In this document: in pieces, positions 45,217-55,790 of the stretch
Layout: the number at the start of each line of letters is the position of its first letter
How positions within the stretch are numbered: position 1 is the stretch's first letter
From: Dipteronia dyeriana
Taxonomy: Eukaryota > Streptophyta > Magnoliopsida > Sapindales > Sapindaceae
Length of the DNA stretch: 64,000 nt
Assembly: GCA_032871835.1 (NCBI GenBank)
Contig: CM065296.1
Location: forward strand, 56,883,288 to 56,947,287
Direction of reading: 5' to 3'
Position numbers and translations under genes: made by a program
The notes under the pieces: model-generated
Databases searched by the model: none
What the model saw: the letters and a program-made list of their open reading frames with translations, nothing else
Told to the model about the DNA's origin: nothing

Positions 45217-45345
45217 ATCTCCCACTTGCACTAAAGCATGTGAGGCATGTTTCTTAACTCTAGACCATCTAGGTGACCCGAAAACACTTTAGCCTGTAAG
45301 GTCTTTGTAAATGGATCAACATGATTATCTTACGAGGCTATCTTA
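45217..45345 (-). pseudogene. D2 left: end of RNase H, minus orientation
   Basis: On the minus strand KIAS.DNHVDPFTKTLQAKV and FSGHLDGLELRNMPHML lead into the polypurine tract GCAAGTGGGAGAT and the LTR. Only about 130 bp remain. At about 45345 the sequence switches abruptly to plus-strand D-family pol. Confidence 0.85.
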
Positions 45346-45830
45346 TTAGTTCCTAATCAGGATACACTACCACCTAGATGTAGTGAGAGGGTTGTAATAC
45401 AACTTGAATGCTATTTAGGTATAGTTGAGGGACAAGGTGTTGTCTCTACTGATAGTGTGGATGATCCATTGACATTTAAGAATGCAATAAAATGTCCTGA
45501 TAAGGAGGAATGGCTTAAAGCCATGAATCTCGAGATGGATTCCATGTACTCTATCTCAGTCTGGGATCTAGTAGACTTACCGGATAGGGTAAAACCCATA
45601 GGGTGTAAGTGGATCTACAAGTGAAAGAGAGGAGTAGACGGGAAGGTGGAGACCTTCAATGAAAGGCTAGTGACCTTCAATGCAAGGCTAGTGACCTTCA
45701 ATGCAAGGCTAGTGGCCAAGGGCTATACCAGAAAGAGGGGGTCGATTATGAAGAGACCTTCTCGCCAGTAGCCATGTTTTAGTCTATTCGAATTCTCTTA
45801 TCCATTACTACGTATTTCAATTATGAAATT
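45346..45830 (+). pseudogene. D2 right: start of RT region, plus orientation
   Basis: It begins with CAGGATACACTACCACCTAG, equal to D1 at 35010, and reads GQGVVSTDSVDDPLTFKNA, EEWLKAMNLEMDSMYSISVW, GCKWIYK, a stop, KRGVDGKVETFN. A 21-bp unit is then present three times at 45651-45713. A one-base deletion after GGCTATACC shifts the frame. Gag, protease and integrase are absent. Confidence 0.85.
45651..45713 (+). repeat. 21-bp tandem repeat, three copies, in D2 RT
   Basis: GACCTTCAATGCAAGGCTAG plus T, three times (first copy GAAAGG). It adds 14 residues in frame to the FKARLVAKG region. Confidence 0.92.
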
Positions 45831-47083
45831 TGGCAAATGGATGTCAGGACTGCATTCTTGAATGACAATCTTGGTGAGAGCTCCTATATGATGCAACAAG
45901 AGGAATTTATGTCTCCAGATCAAGAGCAAAAAGTTTGCAAGTTGCAAAGGTCCATCTATGGACTTAAGCAAGCATCTAGATCTTGGAACATCAGGTTTGA
46001 TGATTTGATCAAAACCTATGGCTTTCAACAGAACGTTGATGAGCCTTGTGTCTACAAACAAATCATTGAAGAGAAAGTAGTTTTCTTGGTCCTATACGTA
46101 GATGATATCCTACTAATTGGGAATGATGTGGGAGTGTTGTCTGATGTAAAGGGGTTACTGGCTAGCCAATTCCAAATGAAAGATTTTGGAGAGGCGAGTT
46201 ATGTTCTTAGGATCCAACTTATAAGGAATCGTAAGAACAAACTCTTAGAACTGTCTCAGTCATTATATATCGAAAATATTCTTGTGCAATTTTCAATGCT
46301 GAACTTAAAAAAAAAAGAAATTTACCTTCCAAGCATGGAGTTCACTTGTCTAAGGAACAGTGTCCTAAGACAGATCAAAAAGTTAAGGATATGAGACATG
46401 TACCCTATGCATCGACAGTATGTAGTCTCATTTATGCTATGTTATGCACGAGGCCGGGCATCTGCTATGCAGTGGGAATAGTCAGCAGATACCAATCCAA
46501 CCTAGGATTGGATCATTGGGTTGCTTTCAAGACTATTCTCAAGTATCTTTGGAGAACGAGTAATTATATGCTAGTGTATTCCGGACAGTATTTCATCCTG
46601 TTAGGATACACAGATTCTGATTTTCAGTCATACAGGAATTCTAGGAAATGCACATCTGGATCAGTATTCACCCTGGGTGGTGGAACCATTGTGTGGAGAA
46701 GTATCAAGTAATCTTATATTGCTAACTCCACGATGGAAGCCAAATATGTAGCCACTTGTGAAGCTGCTAAAGAGGTTGTTTGGCTCTGTAAGTTCTTGAG
46801 TGATATGGAAGTTATTCCAGACCTGAAAAAGCCTATCACACTTTATTGTGATAACAGTGGTGTTGTGGCTAATTCCAAAAAACCAAGAAGCCACAAGAGA
46901 GGGAATCATATAGAGAGAAAGTATCATCTAATCAGAAAGATATTGCAAAGAGGATATGTGATCGTCACCAAGATAGCCTCACAAGACAATCATGTTGATT
47001 CATTTACGAAGACCTTACCGACTAAAGTGTTTTCATGTCACCTAGACGGTCTAGGGGTACGAAACATGACTCATATGCTTTAG
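45831..47083 (+). pseudogene. D2 right: RT and RNase H
   Basis: The long open stretch 45837-46394 includes MDVRTAFLNDNLGESSY, LQRSIYGLKQASRSWNIRF and LYVDDILLIGNDVGVLSDV with an intact YVDD box. A frameshift near 46310 in an A run (AAAAAAAAAGAAA) follows. RNase H at 46346-46711 and 46733-47083 has YTDSDFQSYRNSRKCTSGS, EAKYVATCEAAKEVVW (catalytic Glu region) and YCDNSGVVANSKKPRS, ending FTKTLPTKVFSCHLD. Confidence 0.88.
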
Positions 47084-47097
47084 TGCAAGTGTGAGAT

Positions 47098-49169
47098 TGT
47101 TGGGGTTTATACCCTAAACATGTAATTTGTAAATGGATTTATGAAGTAAATAAAAAGAAAGGTTCAATTCATTATTGTTATGTTATTTATTTTATAAACT
47201 TGTGCGCATATTAACATCCTGGATTGCCGGATGTAATCTTGAACTATGTATATAAGTGTCATATACAGATTGATACAGTAAGACGCGTACAATCTAAAGA
47301 TTCCATAGATAGCAAATAAAGTTGAGTACTTTATTTGTAGTTAATTTATAGCTGTGGTCCATTCCGTAATGTACAATGATTCTATCCTGAATAATTCGTA
47401 TGAGATATGGGAATGGAGGCACCTTGTATGATGTGATCATATAGAACTGGGTCATGATATATATGAATCTCACACCAACATCCATTTACCGATGAGATTC
47501 ATAAATATCAACTAATGACAGCTATATGTGGGTGATCTTAATCCTGAGTGTCTTATCGACTTATTTAGGTTAGATCGTGGTCTTTGATATACCATAGGTG
47601 AAGTCAGATGCATTTCCTGATGAATATACTCTGAATGTTAGGATTGTTGTTTGGCTTATGGCTGGGAAGGTTTGTACACAATAGTGGAATCCATTCCTTC
47701 TTGTGAGAAGTATATGGTAGTTCCCTTAAGGGTTGATTCGGGGCTTGAACAATATGAGCGCTCTACTGATTCCATGAGGAAATAGGATTTAATGTTCATT
47801 AGAGAATCAATGGTACTCAAAAGATATATGTAATTAGAGGGGTATAACGGACATTATGACCCAGCTCTAATTATGAACTACTGTGTAGGATCACACCATA
47901 TGTAATAGCTATATCAATGGACACCGAGTTGTATCGGTCTGTGAAAAAATGCATGCAGTTGAGAAAGTGCAACTTCGGGTTTTTAGTTGAATAACGTCGG
48001 AGTTAATAATCAAGGAATTTTAATTAAAAAGTTTAATTAATGATTCCGAGGATTATTGGAGCTCAAAATACTGTGGGTTCATTAGGTCCCCTTTCTAGCT
48101 CGATCGATTTAGGTAACATGGGTCACGGTTAATTAATTGGATTGTCCAATTATTTGTTACGAAAGTGACACATATTTATCCGGAAATTAATTGAATAATG
48201 AGATTATTTATTTAATAGATAATGGTGATTAAATAACTTAAATAATGAGATTACTTAATTATGTTATCAATCACTAAATTGAGGGTGTATGTTGATATTT
48301 GTTTTTGAATAAAATAAGATAGTGTGATTATTTTATTTTATTAAGTTAAATATTTTATTTTTTAATTTAAATAGTTTGAATTCAAAATAAAATCAAATAA
48401 ATGATATAAGATATTTTTTATTTGAAAGTTTTCTAAAAGTTTTGATTTTTTAAAAGTTATATATATATATATATATATGGTGTGTGTGTGTGTGTGAGAT
48501 ATATATAATTGAGTTTTAAATTTTAAAAAACAAAGATTTCTGATCAGTTTTTCTTTTTGAAAAAAAATCGAATCACAACAATTAAATTAAAGCCAACCTT
48601 ACCTGATCATATCATTTTTCATTCTTTTGTTTTAAGAAAAAATGTGTGTTGAAAAAGAGAAAAAGGTGAGTGCAGTGTAGGCATGTGATGCAACTTTGCG
48701 TAAAAAATCAACACATTTGGTTTTAACACACAAAAGACAAAAGCATTTTAATGTGTGCTTATAACAAATATCAACACATACATCTGAGTTTGCATGAGAT
48801 GTAAACAATGCAAGTGTTGCATTGTGAAAATAAAGAAAGTGTTTTTTAATTTTCCTTCATCCTCCATTCTAAGATCCCGAGCTCATGATGAACCCATACG
48901 CAGTTTCCAATTCCATGATATAGCGAGGAAGATCAATGGTACATACCAGGAGCATATCAAAAAGTGAAGGAGCCTCCAAACGTTGGTATGGTTTTATTTT
49001 CCTCTTCTTTTGATATTATCGATTTCAATTTCCAATATTTACATATTGTATGTATTTGTTTCAAAAATAAATATGATTCCAAGTTCACTGGTCCCAGATA
49101 CAGATTACGATCTGTATAAAATTTTTAAAACCTAGTTTCGCTACGTGACCGGTGAATGGGGATTCAACA
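47098..49169 (+). repeat. D-family LTR in plus orientation (D2 right)
   Basis: TGTTGGGGTTTATACCC to ...GGATTCAACA, preceded by GCAAGTGTGAGAT. It matches the D1 LTRs but is clearly older. It contains a TA/TG microsatellite at about 48460-48497. The bases flanking the D2 structure (CAGGT at 43113-43117, CTACG after 49169) do not form a target duplication. Confidence 0.88.
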
Positions 49170-49541
49170 CTACGATGTTTGTGGACCAGTGTGGTATTCT
49201 GAGAGGAGTATTTATGTTCAGAGCGGGATAGATCAGAGGTGTCCCTAGGGGGAGCGGTACGACGAGATCGACGAGATTGACGAGAGGTAACACTAGGGGG
49301 AAGGGAGCGACGAGATAGACGGGAGGTGTCCTTGGGTGAAGGGTAAGATGGGGATGGACCGGAGGTCTACCTGGGAGAGGGGTGCCATGCTATCAGATTA
49401 CGAAGAGCGGTGCGATATGATGAACCTGAGTGGAGGAAGGAATTTGTCCCCGTGGACCGGACGATATCTCATGGACCTTCACAAGCAATGGAAACTGTAG
49501 TAAACCCTCAGTAGGTGTCTCCTGCTCTCGTCTTATAACTC
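49170..49541. other. Unassigned island, left part
   Basis: GC-richer than its surroundings. It has repeated GACGAGAT.GACG(A/G)GAGGT and CTAGGGGGA.G-type strings at 49210-49370. No family recognised. It is continuous with 52262 once solo LTR B2 is removed. Confidence 0.5.
49537..49541. repeat. Target-site duplication AACTC of B2, left
   Basis: AACTC before TGTTAGG; identical to 52257-52261. Confidence 0.88.
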
Positions 49542-49746
49542 TGTTAGGTTTTAGTTTATATTGGCATGAATTCCATATCAAAGTGATGTTTACTTGTAAT
49601 GACTTAGTTGTTTAGATTCATGATGATTCAAGCTTCAAGGAAGAAGAAACAGCAAGTCAAAGCAAGTTCTAAGTCTTCAAAGAGAAAGGATGCAATTTGG
49701 TTCTACAAAGGTATACTAAGACCTTATCTTTCTCTTACAAGGCTTA

Positions 49747-49965
49747 GGCACACACACACATATCATACATTTGTGTCCCTACATCGTTGTGCACCATTAT
49801 AGGCACACACACACATATCATACATTTGTGTCCTGCATCGTTGTGCACCATTATAGGCACACACACACATATCATACATTTGTGTCCTTGCATCGTTGTG
49901 CACCATTATAGGCATATACATACAATTCATTCATGTGTGTCCCTGCATCATTGTGCACCATGTAT
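49747..49965. repeat. 55-bp minisatellite in B2, four copies
   Basis: Unit GGCACACACACACATATCAT plus ACATTTGTGTCC.TGCATCG and TTGTGCACCATTATA at 49747, 49801, 49855 and 49910. The first three are nearly identical. Confidence 0.9.
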
Positions 49966-50422
49966 AACATATTCACACACTTGGAGATGAATGCTCATGC
50001 ATTGGTTTGGAAATAACATGTTTTGAAATATGCATGATTGGAAACTATCTCTATGTAGTTTGCATTCTAGTGTGAATTGTGTTTGTGTGTGTATATGTTT
50101 GTATAACATGGATATTGAACTTGGATTTAGTCGTAAATCATTCTTGATTGAGTTCTGGTCATTTCAGTTACTCATACTATTGATTTTAAGTTCAAAGTCA
50201 AAAGATACTACACTTTCAACTCATGTTTCATACATTGTCTTCGTCTTCGTATATCGAGTCGAATTATTATTTTATGGGTTGAGTATCTTATATTTCCATG
50301 TCAGTGTGAGAGTTATGGTTTTTAATCCGCCAACAGATTCAAATTCCTAGTTCAGATGCAGGAGAACGGTTGAAGAATACGAAGGAAGGTCGAAGGAGAA
50401 AGAAGCAAGCATATACTTCTTT

Positions 50423-50449
50423 CCCGAGATGGCGCGTGGCCATCTCGGG
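50423..50449. promoter_or_regulatory. Palindrome in LTR B2
   Basis: CCCGAGATGGC, GCGTG, GCCATCTCGGG. The centre is CGCGTG instead of CACGTG. A separate CCCACGTGCCATCTCGGGCA lies at about 50476-50495, so the G-box core is kept there. Confidence 0.75.
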
Positions 50450-51488
50450 GCAGAAGGCTTGCTGCCCAGAGATGCCCACGTGCCATCTCGGGCAGCAAGC
50501 TTGATTGGTTTCTCTTTGCCCCTCTTGGTCATTTCACTTGTCCAAGTTTCCTACTCCTTAATAAACTTTTTCCCTCTCACATTTTATTCTAAGAAGAAAT
50601 TCAAATCAAGTGTGCAGAAATTTTCTCTCTAAATTTTATCACATTCCAAACACCATAACTTATTAATTTGAACTCCGATTTGAGTGATTCGAAGCTGAGA
50701 GTGTTCATCTATTTATCTTCCATCTTTTCTCTGAAGGTTTTAGTTTATTTTGCTGCTGTTTTTGGTGTCTAATCATACAAAAACGAGACTGCACCTAGAT
50801 CAACTAAGGTATTGATTTTCTCTCTAAGTTTTCTTTTAAAACTTGGTCAATTGCCTTGGGTTTTCTTCTTCTACATATATTTGTATATTGTGAGTGTTTT
50901 GATTTGTGTTTTGAACACTTTCAAATCTAGGTTGAGTTTCAATTGAAATCATACATGTTGAGTTAGGTTTTGATTTTGCCTATGTTATCACATGTTTGGG
51001 ATTGTAATGTGCTAGCTTTGATTCTAGGACTATTTTATGATCTTTGATTGATTGATTTTGTGAAAAAAAGTTCCTCACATGTATTAGGCTCTCTTGGCCG
51101 AAATTCTCACATAATACATGTGCTTATGTTCTTTTGAGCTATTCATGTGATTTGTTGAATCTTTGATTAGGAATATGCTCTAGAACTTATGCTTAGATCT
51201 ATTTGACTTTGTCATATGATTTTAGCATATTTTAGGTTTTTGTGATTTAAACTTGATCTTGTGATTTGTTGATCATATCTTGTGATTCAAGTTTAGATAT
51301 ATGCATGAATCTAGTTTGTGATTAATGTTGATCATATCTTACATAATCTAGACTGACTACTCATGCATGATAAACTAGACTATATGTGGTTTGTGCATTC
51401 ATGTTCGTGTCTAGTATTTTCCATAGGATGTGTTGATCATAGCATTCTATGTTGCGTGCTTGTTTTCATTTTGCATTCATGATCACCT

Positions 51489-51805
51489 AGATGCCTTATG
51501 AGAAGGAAGTCTTGACATTAGGTGTGAGACCTATGGTGTTGAGCAAGAAGTCTTGGCAAGAGGTGTGAAGCCTCGGATTGTCTAGCAAGGAAGTCTTGGC
51601 TAGAGGTGTGAAGCCTTATATAGTCGAGCAAGAATTCTTGCCTAGAGTTGGGAGAACTCGGATAGGTGAGCAAGAAAGTCTTGACTAGAGTCGGGAAGAC
51701 TCAGATAGTTGAGCAAGAAGTCTTTCCTTGGGTTGTGAAGATCCGGATAAGGTGAGCAAGGAAGTCTTGACAAGATGTGTGAAGCCTCGGATTGTTGAGC
51801 ATAGG
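51489..51805. repeat. Tandem repeat of about 42 bp in B2
   Basis: Seven or more decayed units of the type GAGCAAGGAAGTCTTG.C.A followed by GAGGTGTGAAGCCTCGGAT. Confidence 0.85.
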
Positions 51806-52256
51806 GCGGCAACTTCTAGAGTAGCATAGGAGGGTAGTTTCTTAGTGAAGAGGTCACTTGAGAGATTGTACTAGTCTTATCTACTAGTGGATTTTGTTTG
51901 CTGGTGGCTGCTAGCCCATGGATGTTTCCTCTTCGGAGGTTTACCACATTATATCTTGTGTGGACTTTTCTCTATCTCTATCTCTCTAATATTTGTATTG
52001 TGGATAGAACTCTCTATGTATGTTGACTTCCTTTTTATAATATTGATTGTGTATGTGTTACAATTACTTGTTTGTATCACACTTTACTTGTGTTTATATA
52101 TTGATTAATTGTCTTTAATTAATATATATATATTGTGATACAAGCAATCTAGAGGGACAAACTTTTGTTTGTTTCTAAGGAGTCGAAAAAAGTGTCTAAC
52201 CTATTCAGCCCCCCCTCTAGGTTAGCCTTGAGCCATTAACCGTGATTATATTTTCA

Positions 52257-52261
52257 AACTC
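52257..52261. repeat. Target-site duplication AACTC of B2, right
   Basis: AACTC after ...TTTTCA; identical to 49537-49541. Confidence 0.88.
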
Positions 52262-52788
52262 CAGTCCCGATACCTTACGTCTGAGGTTTGGTGGGAGGGT
52301 TTGTCTTCTTGTCATGCCTACGCCGCCCGTCAATGTCTTTAGGTCTGGTGGGAGTGTCCCCTCTTCATGACTACGACGCCCGTCTATCTCTGGGTCTGGA
52401 GTCTCGATCATGAGATGGTGGACCATTCCTATCTGACTGTGATATCAAACCTCATCGCTCTTGAAGAAAGTCTATCACCTCCTTATACTTCCTATCTCGT
52501 TCCTCATTACTCTTCTTGAGATCCTCCCATAAGGCAGTGATGGAATCCTTCACAGCTTGGATTCTATGGTCCAAACTGTCTTGACAAAAGATCGAGATTG
52601 TTAGTATTCATACCTGTACATGTATTACAAATACAATCATGCATAACAACAAATTTTACATACCTCATAATCCCCTCCAACGGCTCCTCATGAATGATCT
52701 CTAATAGTATATCCAGGCATCCTATATGGAACCAGTATGTGCCTCAGTCGACTCCCACCAGACCAAGAGACACTGACGGGCAGCGTAG
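52262..52788 (-). other. Unassigned island, right part
   Basis: On the minus strand 52570-52460 reads QAVKDSITALWEDLKKSNEE and continues RDRKYKEVIDFLQER before a stop; this is charged and probably helical. After a frame change 52426-52262 is basic and repetitive (GRRSHEEGTLPPDLKTLTGG, then RRQTLPPNLRR). This could be a piece of a gag-like or other transposon protein. I do not recognise the family. A 42-bp inverted repeat joins 52313-52355 and 52751-52792. Confidence 0.45.
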
Positions 52789-53794
52789 GCATATTTATTA
52801 TTTATCTTGTGAATTTATGACATTTTTGGGGTTTGTATTGTGATAGCTTGCGTTATTACGTCATATTTGCCTAAATAGCTAATTAGGTCATATTTATTGC
52901 ATTTGATGATTTCATTTATTGACCATGCCATGTTTAATGACAACTTGTGTTGAAATGGCTTTGTTTGATAACTAGATTGTAATATTGCATATCCATATCT
53001 AGTTAAGTCTTTATGCATTGCATTTAGACACTATTGTTATGCCTTATTGATTGCATTAATTGATTGCAAAATTGCCCTTGATTATTTGTTGTGACAACTT
53101 GTGTTGGTTAGAATTTTATTGACAATTAGTTGGTTAGATTTTATCTACATCTTATTGAGTCCTTATTTGTGGGCATATAGGCATTGTTGATAACTAGAAT
53201 GTTATATTGCATTATATGCATCTAGTTAAGCATTTTATGTTTGGTCTTACACATAATTGCATTTGAACATAGTGTCATATATACACTTAGACCATATACT
53301 CTTCATTGAGTCAAAGTCTTGTATCTTCGGTGTGAAGTTGCACAAGCAAGAGAAGTCTTGCAACCAAGGGTGGGTTGGCAAGTAATTGGTCGGGTATCCA
53401 CTTCAAAAGGCTTGAGGGTAGAGTAGGAGGTGCTCACGCCAAGAGTAGTGGATCAGGGGACATCACTAAGGATTGAACCAAGAATGGTGAGTGGTAGTGG
53501 CCATAATCTGAGGTTGTCGAGAGTGAGAGTCCGAGTATCACTTGAGGGTGTAACATTTTCTCATATAGTGAATTTCTACGATCGAGTGTGGCTCACTTAA
53601 CAGCCTAAGGTTTTTTCCAGTTTGAAGGGTTTTCCACGTATACATATTGTGTTATTTATATTTGATGTTGTATGTTTTTTTTATTGGATGAATTTTGAAT
53701 ATTGATTAATGAAGAAAAAATGGTAATTGACTTGATTAAAACCTATTCACCACCCTTCTAGGTTATTATACACACGTTTTAAAGGGAATTTTCA
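52789..53794 (+). repeat. 5' LTR of copia 2, missing its first part
   Basis: The stretch 52800-53290 matches 58320-58802 in the 3' LTR of the same element almost base for base (for example CTAAATAGCTAATTAGGTCA). The first 1.3 kb or so of the LTR is missing. It ends ...GGGAATTTTCA at 53794 before the primer-binding site. Confidence 0.85.
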
Positions 53795-53795
53795 A

Positions 53796-53809
53796 TTGGT
53801 ATAAAAGCA
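53796..53809 (+). promoter_or_regulatory. Primer-binding site of copia 2
   Basis: TTGGTATAAAAGCA, a mutated TTGGTATCAGAGCA, one base after the LTR end. Confidence 0.8.
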
Positions 53810-53909
53810 GGTTCCTAGATATATTAAGGTGATCCGTGCTCTGTATGTTTCTTGCTTTGTGCATTTTGGTTATTACATTATCTTTGCATATCATTTATAA
53901 CCCAAACAC

Positions 53910-55734
53910 TATGAGTGACTTTAGGGTGAGTAGAGAAGGTGTGTAAAATGTGAGACCACTATTGCTCAAGGGAGATAATTACTCTTCATGGAAGAAAAAG
54001 ATGGAGTCCTTCCTTTCGACAATAGAGGATAGAGTTTGGATGGTGATTGAAGATGGATACACCACCAAGATGGAAGTAGTGTGCTTAAGCCAAAGTCTCA
54101 ATGGAGCTCCCTAAAGCTTGAAGCATCAAGTGGAACGATGAGGCAATGTGTGCTCTACTTAGTGCATTGGATGAAAACCAGTAAAAACTCATCCAAATCA
54201 CCAAAAATGCATAAGAAGCTTGAAATATCCTAGAGAAGGCACATGAGGAAACCAAAGTGAGTGGAAGGCTATTAGCCTATGAATCTAGATGGAGTCCTAC
54301 ATCCACATCACCGAATAAGCAAAAAGGCTTAGCATTAAAGACCTCCAAGAATGTGAAGGAGGATGATGACTCAAATGAAGACTTGGCTCTAATGGTGAAG
54401 AGATTCAGGAAATTTGTGAATCTTCACACGAATGATTCAAAGAAGAAGATTAAGCCAAGACAAGAGAAGCCTATAAAAAAAGGCATTCAATGCTATAAAT
54501 GTAGCGGGATCATTCATAATTCTTCTGTACATACTAATTTGAAAAGGAAGAAAGGAAAGGTGGTGGTTTCTCATCAAGTGATAGTGGAAGTAAAGAAGAT
54601 TTCTCAAGTGATGGGAATCATGTTCTTAACTACACGGCTTTTGGAGCCACCCATGTGGAAGATGAAGAAAAAGGCAACAAGGCTTTAGTTTGTGACCTTG
54701 AAGAAGGATGTGATGAAAAAGTAGCTAAGAGAGTAATTAGTGAAGCTACTTATGTTGATGATGCCAACATGACAAGAAGTGACATTTTTGATGACCCAAG
54801 TAATTAGAGTTCCTCTTCTTACTCTATAAATGGAAATGTAGAGAGCATGAACCTTGACCGGTTAATTGAGCATTTTCAGAGCTCAAAAGTGGAGTTGAAG
54901 AGAGAGGTTCGAAGGCTAAAAGATGAAAACCTCAAGCTATCAATCGAGGTGATTCAATGGAATGAAAAAGTGAAGATAGCTAAGAGAAATGAAGCCATGA
55001 TGGAAAAGGACCTTGAAGAAGCAAGATAAATTATTGTTAAAATGACTTCAAGTTCAAATAAGATTGGTCACATGTTGAGCATTGGCAAGAAGCCTAATGA
55101 CAAGAAAGCTCTTGGCTTTGTAGATGATGAGTTCACACCATCGTTAAACAAGAAACTTTTTGTGAAGGAATCTATTCCTAGGTTGCCTCCTCCATCTCTT
55201 CATCCAAAGAAGAGTGATCTTCAAGAGTCAACAAAGAGTGACCAAGTAAAGATGCCAACAAAGAAAGGAGTTCAACCTCAACAACCAAAAGCTCCACCTC
55301 CAAGCTTCCCATAACCAAGGCTTCCTTAACCAACAAGATATGCCAAGCAAACTCTGCCAAGGAAGCATGGAAATCCGGTTTAACAACAAAGAAAGAGAAA
55401 ATAGGCTCAACACCAAAGGCGACATCAAATGCATGTCAAGTTTCCAATTTCCTCACAAAGATATGGTATAACTCCTAATTTTATACCTACTTGTCATTTT
55501 TGTGGTGTCGATGGACATATTAGGCCAAATTGTCATAAGTATATTAAAAAAATTATGGTTGAGAGCATGATTGAAAAAAAAAGGCTAGAGCCAATATGCA
55601 TGTGCCTAGAAAATCGAGTGCCAATGATCCTAGGAGTAATATGATGACCTTAACCACTAGGAATGACAATGTGTCACCTAAGTGGATTAGAAAAGATAAA
55701 CTCACATATCATTGTGCTAAGGGTTCACCCATAG
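53910..55734 (+). pseudogene. Copia 2 gag, broken
   Basis: From the ATG at 53910 it reads MSDFRVSREGV, a stop, then RPLLLKGDNYSSWKKKMESF, the capsid start. A frameshift precedes VSGRLLAYESRWSPTSTS (54257 onward). The first zinc knuckle (about 54490-54540) is CYKCSGIIHNSSVH, with the last Cys changed to His. The coiled-coil part at 54847-55029 (LDRLIEHFQSSKVELKREV) is open, followed by a proline-rich stretch and the second knuckle CHFCGVDGHIRPNC at 55495-55536, which is complete. It ends in SPKWIRKDKLTYHCAKG, which in copia 1 precedes the protease. Confidence 0.82.
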
Positions 55735-55790
55735 GCTCAACTAGGTTCAATGGACTTGGTAAGTCTATATGGACTCATATCCCCTCTTGA
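55735..55790 (+). pseudogene. Copia 2: end of RNase H joined to gag
   Basis: GSTRFNGLGKSIWTHIPS then a stop corresponds to DATRFKTLSRSTWICLTE and stop at the end of copia 1 pol (11755-11809). The frame passes from gag into this scrap without a stop, so a deletion of about 3 kb, judged from copia 1, is in frame. Confidence 0.75.

Larger units (their letters stand above)
49542..52256 (+). mobile_element. Solo LTR B2
   Basis: 2715 bp, TGTTAGGTTTTAGTTTATA to ...GATTATATTTTCA, flanked by AACTC on both sides. It matches B1 throughout. It carries four copies of the 55-bp minisatellite, the CCCGAGATGGC palindrome, and the roughly 42-bp tandem block. No coding interior, primer-binding site or second LTR is present, so it is a solo LTR. 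Confidence 0.9.

Noticed and set aside
49747..49965. Regular repeats that resemble a CRISPR array
   Set aside because: The units are contiguous with no unique spacers, are rich in CA, and sit in an LTR of a plant genome. It is a minisatellite.
49787..50350. His/Thr-rich and Leu-rich frames in B2
   Set aside because: The first translates the minisatellite. The second has a similar frame in B1 (28932-29156), but both are LTR sequence without any recognised domain, so similarity only reflects LTR homology.
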